A DNA stretch of 64,000 bases from Aspidiotus rigidus (GCA_035079385.1 JAVHKY010000024.1:7750001-7814000), one strand, 5' to 3'. Counted from the first letter of the stretch, positions 13,727 through 25,053 are shown. Translations and numbers: made by a program. The notes: generated by a model not told the origin, from the sequence alone.

Positions 13727-13927
13727 CTTTTCCAGCATTCCAAATTGCATACGTATTCTCCTACGTGTTATTGCGTTGGTAGTATTTCTAACATTGCTCT
13801 TATGGCAAACTACTCCAGAATGATAATGAGGATGCAAACCAGCGACACCCATAAGAGCAATGTTAGAAATACTATCAACTCGATAACACGTAGGAGAATA
13901 CGTATGCAATTTGGAATGCTGGAAAAG
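13727..13927. mobile_element. 201-bp foldback element
   Basis: Arms 13727-13805 and 13849-13927 are near-perfect reverse complements (shared outer word CTTTTCCAGCATTCCAAA; only a few differences around the GCGTTGG / GAGTTGA segment), with a loop of about 43 bp. This makes a roughly 79-bp stem. Any ORF across it reads the palindrome on both strands and is not meaningful. It is probably a MITE-like foldback; no target duplication is obvious. Confidence 0.7.
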
Positions 13928-14237
13928 CCCTATACGGCCCTGCTCAGAAAGTGTATGTTCCCAAACGACCTTATGTACGTAAATTACCCTTTCCAATATT
14001 TATTTTCCATGGGCTTTATTCGAGCTTCATCATTTCCTGAGATTTTCGCTGAAGGAGTGCTTAATTCCAAGCAGATACCTACAAAACTGGTTTATATAAA
14101 TGTAAGATTAGCAGCATGTTTTAAAATTTGACTGCTTATGACCGAATAATATATCGAACGAAACTTACCACAGCCCTATCCGTTAACGAGAAAAATCTAC
14201 GTTTGCTTAATTTTATTACTATTATTTTTTTTTCCAG

Positions 14238-14317
14238 ATGCAAATTATGGCCATCCAACGAGCCAAGAATTGTCGACACCTCACACGATGGCTAAAGTGC
14301 GATATCATCGAAAAATG
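14238..14317 (+). CDS. Candidate internal host exon (80 nt)
   Basis: An 80-nt segment is bounded by a strong acceptor (a run of T then TTTCCAG, ending 14237) and a consensus donor GTAAGT at 14318. One frame is open with a varied, non-repetitive composition: (D)ANYGHPTSQELS then TPHTMAKVRYHRKM. It would need phase 1 on the left and phase 0 on the right. I recognise no family, and nearby exons of the same gene are not evident, so introns would be long. The splice-site quality and lack of repeats favour a real exon of a plus-strand gene, but chance cannot be excluded. Confidence 0.35.
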
Positions 14318-14689
14318 GTAAGTTTGATTTTATAAATGGATTCTCCTTTTCGCAATTTTCGCTCGCACAAAAGAAGTCATGAAGCCATCGGAAAGGCATG
14401 TTGCAAAATGAAATTGAATTCAATATACGCCAAAGTCCCATCGAAATGGAAGAAAGAGGGACTGTGATAAGCTTTGAACGTTACTAAATTACGTCAGAAA
14501 CTGTCAAGTTATCGATTCTCTAGCCGAAAATAGCCTTGCATCTGTGGAGAAAGTTTTATCAAGACGTGACGTACAAGACTGCCATCAATTCCAAGAGCTT
14601 TCGTCCTTTGCATTATTTTTTTATCTCCGCACCCGTGGCCAGACTCGATTTATAGTGAGAGCTCCACGAAAGTTTGAGGGACCGAACTC

Positions 14690-15650
14690 TTATGTCTTAA
14701 GTAACCCCCCTTTTCCCTATTGAAAATCCGCGAGTCACCCCTCTCCCCATCTAGTTTGACTCAGTATATCAGGTTGATTTCAGGCTTCCACTAAGCCGCT
14801 TATACTAGGTTATTTAGGAAAATTAGATGTGAGTCTATCAGTATCAGGCCTGTAGTAGTCTATTCAGGCTATCTTTGACCCAAACTAGAACGGGGCCTGT
14901 CCAAGGGATTGTAAGAGGCCCCACCTTGTAGGCCTATATCAAATTATTAAAGTTCATCCGAGAGCCATTCAGCATAACATAAAGTATATATTAGATTCAT
15001 AGTCCGCGAGTGAATCCTGGAGAGCTAGGTTGCCTGACATACAATATACTAAATTTATATCAGGCTGAGATTGAGGGTAAATGAACGGAGCTGGGGAGCC
15101 AATTAGCCTCTCACCCAAATATGTACAGTAAACGAGTTATTTTAGGCTAAGAATGGAAGCGACGAGCGAAAGCCTAATTTAGCTCATTTGACTGCAGAAG
15201 ATTTTCAACAGGGAACTTGTTTCCTAAGCCCCTCTCCCATCATATATAGCTCGGTAGTCAGTAAATGTGACCCTGAAAGATAGCCCCTTCGAGTAACTAG
15301 ATATGCAATGCTTCATACACCAATTGACATAGCGCCTTCAATGAGCCAGATATGCAACGCTCCAAACAACACAAGACTCAGAACGTCTTGCTAAGGTATT
15401 CCAAGTCTCCCTCCTGACATAGTTGGAATCTTTTGTATTCCCCCCTCATATTATACATAGCTTCAAAGTCCGACCCTGTGACATCACAATTTGATGACGT
15501 CATAGATCTGGTACATCAACATTCTTCAGATCCCACGTGCCCCAAAAAACAGGTTCCCTGCCAACCCTCGTTCAACTTTGTTAAAGAACCCGTGAAATTT
15601 CTCTTAATAATTTTTGCTGCCAGTATATTGTAGCCAGCTGAAAGCTAAAA
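14690..15650. repeat. Mixed fragments of dispersed repeat family
   Basis: Contains CCC(C/T)CTCCCATCATATATAGCTCGG-like and GTTCCCTGCCAACCCTCG-like words that are reverse-strand versions of phrases at 47.8-49.5 kb, plus several GGCCT(A/G) palindromic words. No ORF with a domain. I regard it as decayed non-coding repeat material. Confidence 0.4.
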
Positions 15651-16260
15651 ACCAGAAGCCGCATGTAACTGAATTTTGTTTGGTGAGAGAGAAGCTCGAA
15701 GTCAGTTTTATTGGTACTTTTGTAAGCCAAAAGCGAAAGTGACCAGTTTTTTTTTAAGTTTTCCTGATTACCGCCATATACGAAGATGCACAGCTTGAGT
15801 GTTAAGATTTTAAATTGAAATTCTCCGTTTTCTAGGCTAGACTGGCCTTGCTAAATCATTTGAGTGTTAAAATTTCAAGTTCAACAGCTCCTCTCTCTGG
15901 ACCATACTGGCTTTGCCAAAGAATTAACAAAGATACGAAAAATTGGTTGGTTTCGGTTCAGCCAGCTGTTCAGCATATGCTCAATTCACCTCAAGAACTA
16001 ACCGAGCTGATGGGCACTTGTATTGCAAGAGGAGAGGGAAATCGTACGTATTCAGTACAACTTTCCAGCGTCCGTCAGCTCGGGTTGCTCTTAAGGTGAT
16101 GAATTGACCATAGAAGCCTGTAGTGCAGTCATACGAAGGGAATTGACACGAACTGGAGAATAGGTATCTCCCATACTCATGACAAAGGCTCGATTCTCCT
16201 GATCGTTTTTCCGGGACTCATAGCTGAATTTTTCTGAAAGCCAAATTTTGTATTCAGGGT
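15650..16260. other. No supported gene
   Basis: A diverged two-copy phrase (TTGAGTGTTAA(G/A)ATTT near 15796 and 15860, each followed by a CTGGC(T/C)TTGC word) suggests an old short duplication. No protein or RNA gene is recognisable. Confidence 0.35.
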
Positions 16261-16650
16261 GGTAGTGATGCCTCTTAAGAGGGAACCCGTTCTATCGGGG
16301 GGCTTATTTCGAAGAATTTGCTGCACGCCATCTGATATCCAACCAAAACAAAAATGGTCCAAGTCCCTTTCTTGTCATATATAGCTCGGATTAGACTTGA
16401 GAAAATTTCGATTCTCGAGCTATATATGATAGGAGGGGGACTAAGGAAAATTTCGACCTCCGAGCATAATATATTATAGGAAGGAAAGGGACTTCGAAAA
16501 ATTCTTACTTTCAGGCTGTACACACCATAATACAAGGGACTCAGAAAACTTGAGAATTTTCAAGATTTTTGAATTCTCAATACGAGTAACAAAACCTTTT
16601 CAACCCTTAGAACAAGTTCCCTGCGTTCCTCATTCAACTTCGTGAAGGAA
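16260..16650. repeat. Dispersed repeat family copy (GAGCTATATATGATAGGAGG)
   Basis: GAGCTATATATGATAGGAGG at about 16419, with GACTT(C/A)GAAAAATT phrases, recurs here and in reverse-complement form. It is followed by TTCCCTGCGTTCCTCATT (16618), whose reverse complement appears at about 47795. This is the same family as 30.8-31.8 kb and 48-49.5 kb. Confidence 0.55.
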
Positions 16651-18480
16651 GCCGCTTCGTTTTTCACTAGAAATTTATTTTTGGCTAGGGAGAGGGGCTC
16701 AAGACATCATTGGAGGGGCCTCAGCCTCCTTCTCCTGCCCTCCTTGGCTACGGGTCGAGATTTTAGAGACTTCGAAAAGTTGTTTTCATGGTATAGTTTG
16801 AGATCTAAGAATCTAAAGCGAGGAGTTTTTCGTTCGTAGAAAATCTTGATCTTAATAATAGCAGAAAACATACAGAAATTGTATAAAATTTATCCATCTT
16901 TGTGTAGTTCACTTCGGGATTTCTCTCTGATAAAATAGTTAGTTCCTGCTCGACTTGTTCAACCTTATAGAAACGAAGTGGACGTTAAAAAGTTAACTTT
17001 AATACTTGCGTTTGAACTCGCTTCAAGTATACGAAAAAATCTAGTGACAACTGACGAAAATAGGTAACGAGAGAACAGAGATGTCCCTGGAAAATCAAAA
17101 TTTCGAAGCCTAATAAAATATTCTTCGCAGACAGCCCTTCATTAAAACAGGTATTTTTATACGGACAGGCCAATACTGGTACATTAATAAGTCATTTTTC
17201 AAACGGTCACGCCGCCTCATTTCTATGCACTCTAACGTTGTAAAACATCTTGTATTATACTGTATAAACCAGGAAGGGATTTGTAAACTTGTCCGGTTTT
17301 ATTGTATTACAAAGTTGGAGGCCGGTCAAGCGCATACATAATATATTTTGGAAGCAACAGACACGAGGCTAATGTCCACGATGTAAGACAACAAAATAAT
17401 AAATAAAAAAAAAAACTGGAATTAAAATCGAGTTTTCATTCTTTTTGTTCTGCCTTCGTGTCGAAGTTCATTAAAACCGAAGTCTCTATTAAACATTAAA
17501 TACGTATATTTCATTCGATGATCAGTGTGTGGACAGCTGATTGGACAAGTTCAGGTAGCGCCGCCGCGAAAACCAGAATAGAGAGACGACCGCACGCGCG
17601 CGCGTCCACTCCGTTGGTCAAAAGGGAAAATTAGAAAGGTTTCTACCTATTATTTTATAAACCGGCCGATTATGATAATTCTTCGTTTCGAGTACTGCGT
17701 ACGTTAATAGGTCGATTCATCCTTTGTACGCACGAGCTCTAGCCTCACAGCGGAGTATTGACTTGAAATCGATCTCTAATTGATTTAACAACGAGGTACG
17801 TGCTTATGACTAGCACTTATGACTCGATTACAAAATCTGTGATGATGGAAAACGAAAGAAAAATGTACTATGGTTTTGAAGAACTATGCATGTATTATGA
17901 AATAACGGACGATGGCTTAAAAATCTAAACCTCGAATAGACCTCCGACCTTCATTGTTATACAGCAAAATAAAACACATCTCGTGACTCAAACTCGGAAT
18001 CTACGTATAATGAGATTCAGTGAAAATAAAACTCAATTTGGCCACCAGATTACTGTACTTCTAATGGCCGTACTTCTCGTGACCTGATCCGAACTTATGG
18101 TCTAGAAAAACTGACCTGGATTATTCGGGCAGCGGGACGATCAGTGGGCAGCGTGGGTGGTGCATTGAGAAACAAAAGTTTTGCGGTAATCATTATTGAA
18201 TTCTTGGGACAAGAATATAGTTCGCAAATAGGTAATTACGTTGGTAGTGGCCTGTGCTTTACCCGACGGAGCAAGGCTACCTTTGGAAGCAGCATCAGAG
18301 CTTTGAAACTTGAGATGAGCTTTTTTCTCGAACAAGCTAATTTTATGGTCTTTCCGAGCGCGTAAAGTGGCTGCATGTGATGAACTTCATTGGGAATAAA
18401 GCAAAAACTCAGGGGGCTCCGGGTCTTCGCTCAATTTACCAGTGTAAATCTGGTTTCCATACCGAAGTTCATTGCAGTCC
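16650..18480. other. No supported gene; CpG-rich patch at 17.5-17.77 kb
   Basis: 17520-17770 contains a dense CpG patch including (CG)n-rich CGCACGCGCGCGCG, in contrast to the AT-rich surroundings. It could be a promoter-like or conserved non-coding block. No TATA/initiator plus ORF combination is convincing. Confidence 0.35.
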
Positions 18481-18499
18481 CATTTCTCAGTCAGCCATA

Positions 18500-18735
18500 T
18501 TAGTAGTACTGACGGGTCTTTGGAACACTTTCCAATCTGATTGAATACAGGTGAAATTCATATCATCTTCACATAAAATTATGCTCCTTTCACCTGAAAT
18601 TTTTTAGGGCTCACAAACGTTCAGGAAAAAATCTATTACCATTATTTAGCCTTATTTAAGCTCTATCTGATATAAATCACAGTACTGACTGGCCTTTAGG
18701 ACACTTTCCCCGTCCAGATTAAATATTGGTAAAAA
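18500..18735 (+). repeat. Two diverged direct copies, period about 178 bp
   Basis: TAGTACTGACGGGTCTTTGG at about 18504 and CAGTACTGACTGGCCTTTAG at about 18681 begin two similar segments of about 55 bp, both continuing ...ACACTTTCC... The rest of the unit is not clearly conserved. Confidence 0.5.
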
Positions 18736-19065
18736 CGATCGTTAAAAAAAGAAAAAATCTATTCGTAGCATTTTCCGAATTTTCATTGTATTTTATAGAA
18801 ATTGGTATCAATGAAAGAGGAAATTTTTCCGAACATTTTGGTTCATTTTTCACTTCTCTATCTCAATTAGAGGCAGAGTTATACCTCTCGTAACCAGACT
18901 CTCTCCAGGCAGGTTTGCAACCACGTTTTTTTTCAATGACGTCGACGCGTCATAGCTAAATTCACGAATATCTTTTTCTTGACCTCACTCTCGGTCGACA
19001 AACATTTTCTCTTGAAATATTTGACGTCGACTCCTCATTTTCCAACAAAAATTGATAAATTCATA

Positions 19066-19137
19066 AATATCTTAGCTCAGTGGTAGAGCACTGGTCTTGT
19101 AAACCAGGGGTTGTGAGTTCAAATCTCACAGGAGGTA
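19066..19137 (+). tRNA. tRNA-Thr (anticodon TGT)-like gene, 5' acceptor strand decayed
   Basis: The D arm starts TAGCTCAGTGGTAGAGCA (box A, from 19073). The anticodon arm is CTGGT-CTTGTAA-ACCAG with anticodon TGT. The T arm is GTGAG-TTCAAAT-CTCAC (box B). The 3' acceptor strand AGGAGGT pairs poorly with the 5' strand AATATCT, with only about five of seven pairs even counting G-U. The body matches eukaryotic nuclear tRNA-Thr(TGT) closely. The 5' strand mismatch suggests a recently inactivated copy or a tRNA-derived sequence. It sits between two direct copies of GGTCGAC(A/G)(A/T)ACATTTTCTCTT (about 18993 and 19143), consistent with insertion or local duplication. Confidence 0.7.
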
Positions 19138-19402
19138 ATTCTTGGTCGACGTACATTTTCTCTTCAAATATTCTGGGAAAAGTCAATAATTTAACAAAAC
19201 CACATTTTTTTCAAGTACATGAAAAAATCTGAAACTCAACAAAATAATAAAGTTACACACAAATGATCGTTTATTTAGCTGAAAAAAAAAAAAGATATAG
19301 GTACATGTTGTTTGATGACAGAGACAAGCTTGTCCATTTCTTTCACCATATTCTGTGCTGACAAAAAGAGACATACATGCTTGTTAGAACTCCCTCTGTT
19401 TA

Positions 19403-19570
19403 GTGATAAGAAAAGAGACAAGTCTGTCCGTTTACTGATAAGAAATTTTCAACAGCTGACTACCCAGATGTGAGATTCATAAACTTACTCCGCTTGGTGA
19501 TAAGAAAAGAGACAAGTCTGTCCGTTTACTGATAAGAAAAGAGACAAGTTTGTCCGTTTAGTGATAAGCA
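19403..19570 (+). repeat. Short tandem repeats GATAAGAAAAGAGACAAG
   Basis: A unit of about 33 bp (GATAAGAAAAGAGACAAG(T)...TCCGTTTA) occurs at about 19405, 19499 and 19531, with partial copies at 19438 and 19563. Simple minisatellite-like repetition without coding content. Confidence 0.7.
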
Positions 19571-20159
19571 GAATGCACTTGCCGTCGTCTACCTATTCGT
19601 TGTCGTCGTATACAACTCGTACTAACTCGTACGTACCTGGACTAGTGTATCTGAGAGAGAAGAACATTAGAAAGAGAAACCACTAGAGCTACGCTATACT
19701 CCACTATACTCGCGCTTGTACTCGGTGCGCTCAGTATTCGAGAGAGATATGAGAAAAAAACACTCACGCAGTCGCGTGAGTAGTACACGACTTTTCTTCC
19801 CACAATGCAAAAAACATTGAGAGAGTCACTCCCTCTCTTTAAATTAAATACCAATGACCTGTCAATCATGTCAAACATTTGTAGAATAAACAATAAAACT
19901 CAGTTTATAAATTCTATCACTACGATGTCACATCAACAGATAACAGAGTAAAAATACCTATAATCCAATAAAGAAATCTGAATTTTGTTATAATTTAGGC
20001 TAAGAGTCATCTACAACCTACAAAACGTCTCCAGAAAAACCACTCCCCCTCCCCCTGTCCAAACTGCTACGAGGCTATAACAGTTGTTTCTAATAAAAAA
20101 GAGCTCTACAATCATTTTTTCCCATACCTTATTCTTAGCATATTATTAGTCTTGTATAC

Positions 20160-21265
20160 TGTATATTAGGATGAGTGGTTCAATTCTTTATCACTTCCGA
20201 TTTCTGGCATCTCTTAAAGCTATCTCGAGCTGCTATTCCTCTCGTGCACTCATAAATTGCCTCCACGCTATCATATCACCATTTTCTATGCACACTCCAC
20301 CCCAAAATTCTTCATCTGGGAATCCAGCTACAACGAGATCCCGAAAAACTAAAAAAATCGATGTCGAAACGAAAGAAGCAACCAATCACCCAATAGTCAA
20401 CCCCTCATTCCTTCCCTCACGCTTCAACCATTCCAAACGTATTAACAAAATACCTCACTTTTCTAGCAAGAAAATTCGGTAAAAATATATAGCACCCAAG
20501 CCCGGTTTACTCGTTAGTCTAATCTCAAATCTCACTCAAAAAAGCCAGTCCAAATTGAAAATAATCTTTCCATCTCTTTTGACACCTCAAATCAACTATG
20601 AACCACTATTAATTATGTACCCATACATGAAAAAATGACAAATAAATCAATTATTAATTAAGAGTGAAATCACCCAGGTAGTCTCGCATCAGCACACTTG
20701 ATGAAGATTAAAAAATTGTACTTAATCATTCAAACTCGAGGTTTTCACTAAAATCAGTCGAATAACAAATTAAGAAAAATAAAACGTGAACCCACATTTT
20801 GGTCCTCATCCCAACGAAATTCAAGGCAAGAGGAGGTCATTTTAGCTCGGCTGCGAATAGGCCACACTCGTCTTACTCATACTTATCTTCTCACTAATCT
20901 CGCTCCTCCATCATGGCCTCACTGTCTCCAAGAAAATTTATCAGTTGATCATTTTATTTTCTCATGCCCCGTCCTGCAACCCACTCGAACCTCCCTAAAT
21001 ATATCTTCCAATATCAATGCAGCACTAAACAACAACTCCGAAACCATCGACTCAACCCTAACTTATTTACGCACCACTCAATTCTACAACTTCATATAAT
21101 TCACCAACAAATTCCGTTCGATCGCCACTCAATTCCACCAATACGTACCTAATTTAACCTAATTCAAGTAATGTTCTAAAATAAGATTGTAACGCCGAGC
21201 AAACAACCCTCGTGCAGTTTATAATGCTCGTAAAATAATAATAATAAAAAAAAAAAAAAAAAAAA
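20160..21265 (+). mobile_element. LINE 3' end: RNase H, C-terminal domain and poly-A tail (I/Jockey-like)
   Basis: Plus-strand frames show a degraded RNase H stretch (SLKAISS then SSRALI, about 20211-20260). They are followed by the conserved LINE C-terminal block ILARLRIGHTRLTHTYLL (about 20840-20895) and a Cys/His segment PHC...VDHFIFSC (about 20915-20970), the usual post-RNase H region of I/Jockey-type ORF2. The 3' UTR ends in AATAATAATAA plus A(20) at about 21235-21265, a plausible retroposition tail. Upstream domains are absent (5' truncated), and frameshifts show it is dead. Related remnants: minus strand 8.16-8.9 kb and plus strand 43.6-45.5 kb. Confidence 0.75.
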
Positions 21266-21646
21266 CTATCGAGTATGACTAATAATAATGAAAAATAGCT
21301 AGAAAAATGAACAACTCGCCATTGCCACTATCCGTTCAAAAATAAATTTAACAAAACAAATAAAATTTGACAAAACAAAATTCAACGCTCTAGGGGCTGT
21401 GGGAAGCGAGATACAAGTGTACTAAATTTGAACGAAAAGGTTTCATCAGAAATAAAATCCAATGAACCCTTGGTAAAGAACGAACGAAGAATGAACCTGT
21501 CGAATGATGAAAGGTTCTTCACAATACACGTACTGATAACGAAAGTGGTAAACGTATAGGAAAATCTGCTTCTCCTAACGTAAGCAGCTACTCGCAGCTA
21601 TTCGTAAGAAGCTACTCGTAATAGTGAAAAATTTTCAACAAAAGTA

Positions 21647-21955
21647 AAAATTTCTCGAGAACTACTCATCCGATCCTCAAAAAAAATGTAGGTGCACATC
21701 TTCAAATATAATACTACAATATGGCCGAGTTACAAAAAAATCCATCGGGTAGTTTCGGAGGAGTTCCGCGGACAAAAAGGTACTCGAAATACTGCAAAAT
21801 TTCTCAACAAATTGAAAATTTCTCGAGAACTACTCATCCGATTTTCAAAAAAATTGCAGGTGCACATCTGCAGATATACTACTACAATATGGCCAAGTTA
21901 CAAAAAAATCCATCGGGTAGTTTCAGAGGAGTTCCGCGGACAAAAAAATCTTATA
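21647..21955 (+). repeat. Tandem duplication, unit about 168 bp (two copies)
   Basis: TTTCTCGAGAACTACTCATC begins at 21651 and again at 21819. Both units continue with AGGTGCACATCT, CTACAATATGGCC and GTTACAAAAAAATCCATC with few differences. The ORFs across it simply read the repeat in two frames. Possibly two monomers of a satellite that is more abundant elsewhere. Confidence 0.8.
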
Positions 21956-22592
21956 TATATATATATATGAAATTTTTTTTTATGCTAGTTGTGATCTAGG
22001 ACCCCTAAAACGTCGAGAAAGTTCATTACCCACTCCCCCTGTTGACCTTGCTACGGGTGTAATACCTCACTTTTCTAGTTAGAAAAGTCGGTAAAAGTTT
22101 GCTGGCCGATCTCACTGCTGAACTACTGACTGCGAATAAAATCGAGCATAAAACTACAAAAAAAAAAACAAAAAAAAAAAAAAAAAAAAATGGAAGAAAA
22201 GCGATTGTAATGGGTTTTTCGCTTACGCAAAACCCTAATAAATAATAAAGGATTTATCGGCCCGATAAAAAAGCGGAAATGAAAATTAAAAAAGATGGTA
22301 TGCACAATTGTTAATCATGTTCAGCGATATTATATAAGACGCACAGTAAATGTTCATGTTACACATTAAGTAATTTAATCGAACAATAAGAAAACGTAAT
22401 GAACAATAGTAAAATAATTACCCGATAAGTAATCGTAGTCCGCGATATAAAATTTAGGATCAACGATATAGTGTCAGCGATAAAAAAAATTTTATGAACT
22501 TTAAAAGTACAAATAATAATGTAATGAAATATTGTAGTCTAAAAATAAAAACAGGTTATTACTGAAAAAAAAAAAAAAATTGTTATTTTGAT

Positions 22593-22874
22593 TCATTGAA
22601 TTAAGAGAGCGCGTTTCGCTTTTGCCGGACGGCCTCTTTTCCTCCTTTGACCAAGAGGGATTCCCTTCGCTTCCTCGGGTACAGTGACTGACTTCTGCCG
22701 TATCTTCATGCCAAGGCTGTGTTTGCAAAGACTCTTCTTTGCAAACGCAGGGCACGTGCATGAAGCCACCTCAGCTACGTCGTCAGGCACTGTTACAACC
22801 CATATACTATTGAAACATTCCATGAAGTCTTCAAAAGTATCCCAGACTCCCCTTTTCTTTCGTTTTGTATCTCT
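22593..22874 (-). pseudogene. MULE transposase C-terminal fragment with SWIM zinc finger
   Basis: The minus-strand frame ends at 22593 and encodes CTCPAFAKKSLCKHSLGM, a textbook SWIM zinc finger (CxC...CxH), preceded by DTFEDFMECFNSIWVVTV. It is followed by a basic IPLGQRRKRGRPAKAKRALL tail ending in a stop. In Mutator-like (MULE) transposases this arrangement is the extreme C-terminus, next to the DNA-binding end of the protein. The frame is closed immediately upstream by TAA (22875-22877), and no MULE catalytic DDE domain is visible nearby, so this is a truncated remnant. I see no MULE-type terminal inverted repeat around it; the inverted repeats at 23055-24057 lie outside it. Confidence 0.75.
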
Positions 22875-23054
22875 TTATTGATACAAAAATTAGTAATGAG
22901 CCGTAACGTGGAAAAACGTATTTCAGTTAACACGTTGTGAGTAGTGAAGAGCTGATGGGAAAAAATTTATTATCTTGCAATAAAATTAAATTATTGTGCT
23001 CAAGTTATCGTTCATTTTCTCCCAACTTACTGCTTATAATTACTAAGGATGGCG

Positions 23055-24057
23055 TTATTTGACGGTACAGTACCGTCGACTAAAACGTTATTTGACGGTA
23101 CACCTAAAAAACAATATGAAGCGAAAGATAATGCTTAAAAGTTTATAACTGTATATTCATACTTGGTAGTAAAAAGTAAAGAAGTACAGTATGTACTACG
23201 TACTATATGTTTACATATGAACGTAATATTAGGCCTAACATTCTGGACATTCGTCGAAACAGTCAATGTGGACAGGTGTCAGGCAACAGTCTGTCTCCAT
23301 GACACCTACTCCACCAATTTCGAGGGGAAGACCACAAACAGGACACAGAACGCCATTGTACATCTCGGCACTGCGTTGTCGTTTGGCTTTAGCCGTGCTG
23401 ACAGGAGCTGCAGTCTTTCGTTTTCTTCCGCGACGGCTACTTCCGACTCTATCTACACTTGTTCTATAGAAAGAGCATAACTGCCGCTCTGCCCGTTTCG
23501 GGCTCCCTCGTGACTTTACCTTTGGAAGGAATTGAAGATTGCAAAGTTCCTGTCGTCGGAAGTAGCTGCAGAATTAATATGGCAGGTTCCAGAAGAAGTC
23601 TGAGAAGATTCCGTTTCTAACACCACGTCGTCTACTTGGTCACGCAGTTCCCTTCTCGAAGAAGGTGTCTGCACAAATTTTATGTCAGCACCAGCCTTTT
23701 TTCCAGGCTTCCAAATATCTCATAAATTGGTCAGTACCATGATTTGCAGCCAAAGAGGCTGTGCTCAAGACGACTGGTAGAATTTTGTTGTACTTCTTTC
23801 GCGTCGTCATTATTGGCGATTCAATGGCGGTTGACGCATTCTCTTCTGGCATATCTTGTGCAGTAGTGTCGTCAGGATGTGCGTCAGAAGTACTAAAGGC
23901 CACAGGATGGGAAGACGCATGGGAAGGAAGATAAGAAAAGTACTTCGAGATTTTAGTAGGTATTTACGCATTGTTCTGTCATCGTTAATAATTTAAGAAA
24001 ACTCGGTTGTACCGTCAAATAACGTTTTAGTCGACGGTACAGTGTACCGTCAAATAA
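23055..24057 (-). mobile_element. 1-kb TIR element with degraded Cys/His-finger ORF
   Basis: The ends are inverted: TTATTTGACGGTACAGTACC at 23055, with its complement ending at 24057. Each terminus contains two direct copies of TTATTTGACGGTAC separated by CCGTCGACTAAAACG, so the TIR is about 46 bp. On the minus strand, broken frames run from about 23903 to 23240. One ends with the cluster CPVCGLPLEIGG ... DCCLTP-VHIDC-FDECPEC (C-x2-C, CC, H-x2-C, C-x2-C), a RING/PHD-like zinc finger after a basic KRKTAAP segment. Two or more frame changes make it non-functional. Superfamily is not assignable; no clear target-site duplication (TTA/TAA at the borders). Confidence 0.6.
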
Positions 24058-24123
24058 TCACTTCGAATTACTAATCAACTGTTTGTAAGTCTATCGTTCT
24101 AACAATCAATTTTATTGCTTATA

Positions 24124-24809
24124 CAGTGTGGTGCATGAGAAGTCGCACCAATGTAAAAGTCCCTATGGTGCGTCTTCGTGATGCACCAGCATACATAAAC
24201 GACGTGTTATAGTGATGGTTGGAACACGGGTCAACGCACCAATGCAACACAAGCAAGTGAGCAACACAAGGAAGTGAGCTCCTCTCTGTGCAACGAACGT
24301 CGTGTTGGGTTGTTCGAGAGATCACTTATGAATTTTACGAGAAATCACTTATGAATTTTACGAGTGAAAATTTCCATTTTCAAATGTTGAACGATTAGCC
24401 TATTTCCCGTTGTTTTTTCTCTTTTGAATTTGAATGACGATTTCGTTGACATGAGTTTTAAGAATAAAGTACATGCAACCTGCCTGAGCAATAAAAAAGA
24501 ATGACTTGTTCGAGTAAGCAATGTTTAATGACAGAAACAAAATCTTGTGAACAAAACGCACTGTAAAAAAAAATTGTAACTGCCAATAGATAGAAAAAAA
24601 AAATCTGATAAAGAAAAAAATTTCAGTAACGGACCGTAACAAAAAAAACCCTAACAGGAAAACGGAGTGTTGTTCACTTGCTTGTATTGCGTTGGTGCAT
24701 TGGGTCGTGTTCCAACCATCTCTATAACACGTCCTTATGTATGCTGGTGCATCACAAAGACGCACCATAGGGACTTTTACATTGGTGCGACTTCTCATGC
24801 ACCACACTG
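24124..24809. mobile_element. 686-bp non-autonomous TIR element flanked by TA
   Basis: Left arm 24124-24267 (CAGTGTGGTGCATGAGAAG...) and right arm 24667-24809 are reverse complements over about 143 bp with roughly 90 percent identity. TA dinucleotides at 24122-24123 and 24810-24811 flank it, the signature of Tc1/mariner-type insertion. The 400-bp centre has no transposase. It includes a direct repeat ATCACTTATGAATTTTACGA (24321 and 24342) and AT-rich filler. Superfamily is an inference from the TA and the CAGTG start. Confidence 0.75.
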
Positions 24810-25053
24810 TATATGCTATTTGCATGTTTGATTACCTATCGTTTCAACCATCTTTTTTATTTGACCAATAAATATTATAATAAACTCTACCTATTACGGA
24901 AATACTGATATCAAAATTCTCGACACCACATTGTAGAAGATGTAATCCAGTACTGATCTGAAATCTAATCGTATGAAAACAACACCTACTTTATCTCGGA
25001 AAATGAACTCTGGATAGGTACTGTTTATGTACACAGCGTGATAAGTACGGTAT

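Noticed and set aside
13661..14131. Two overlapping ORFs on opposite strands (111 and 145 codons)
   Set aside because: Both read through the 201-bp palindrome and mirror each other.
19380..19570. Possible CRISPR-like spacing of GATAAGAAAAGAGACAAG repeats
   Set aside because: Eukaryotic window, irregular spacing, too few units and no distinct spacers; a minisatellite.
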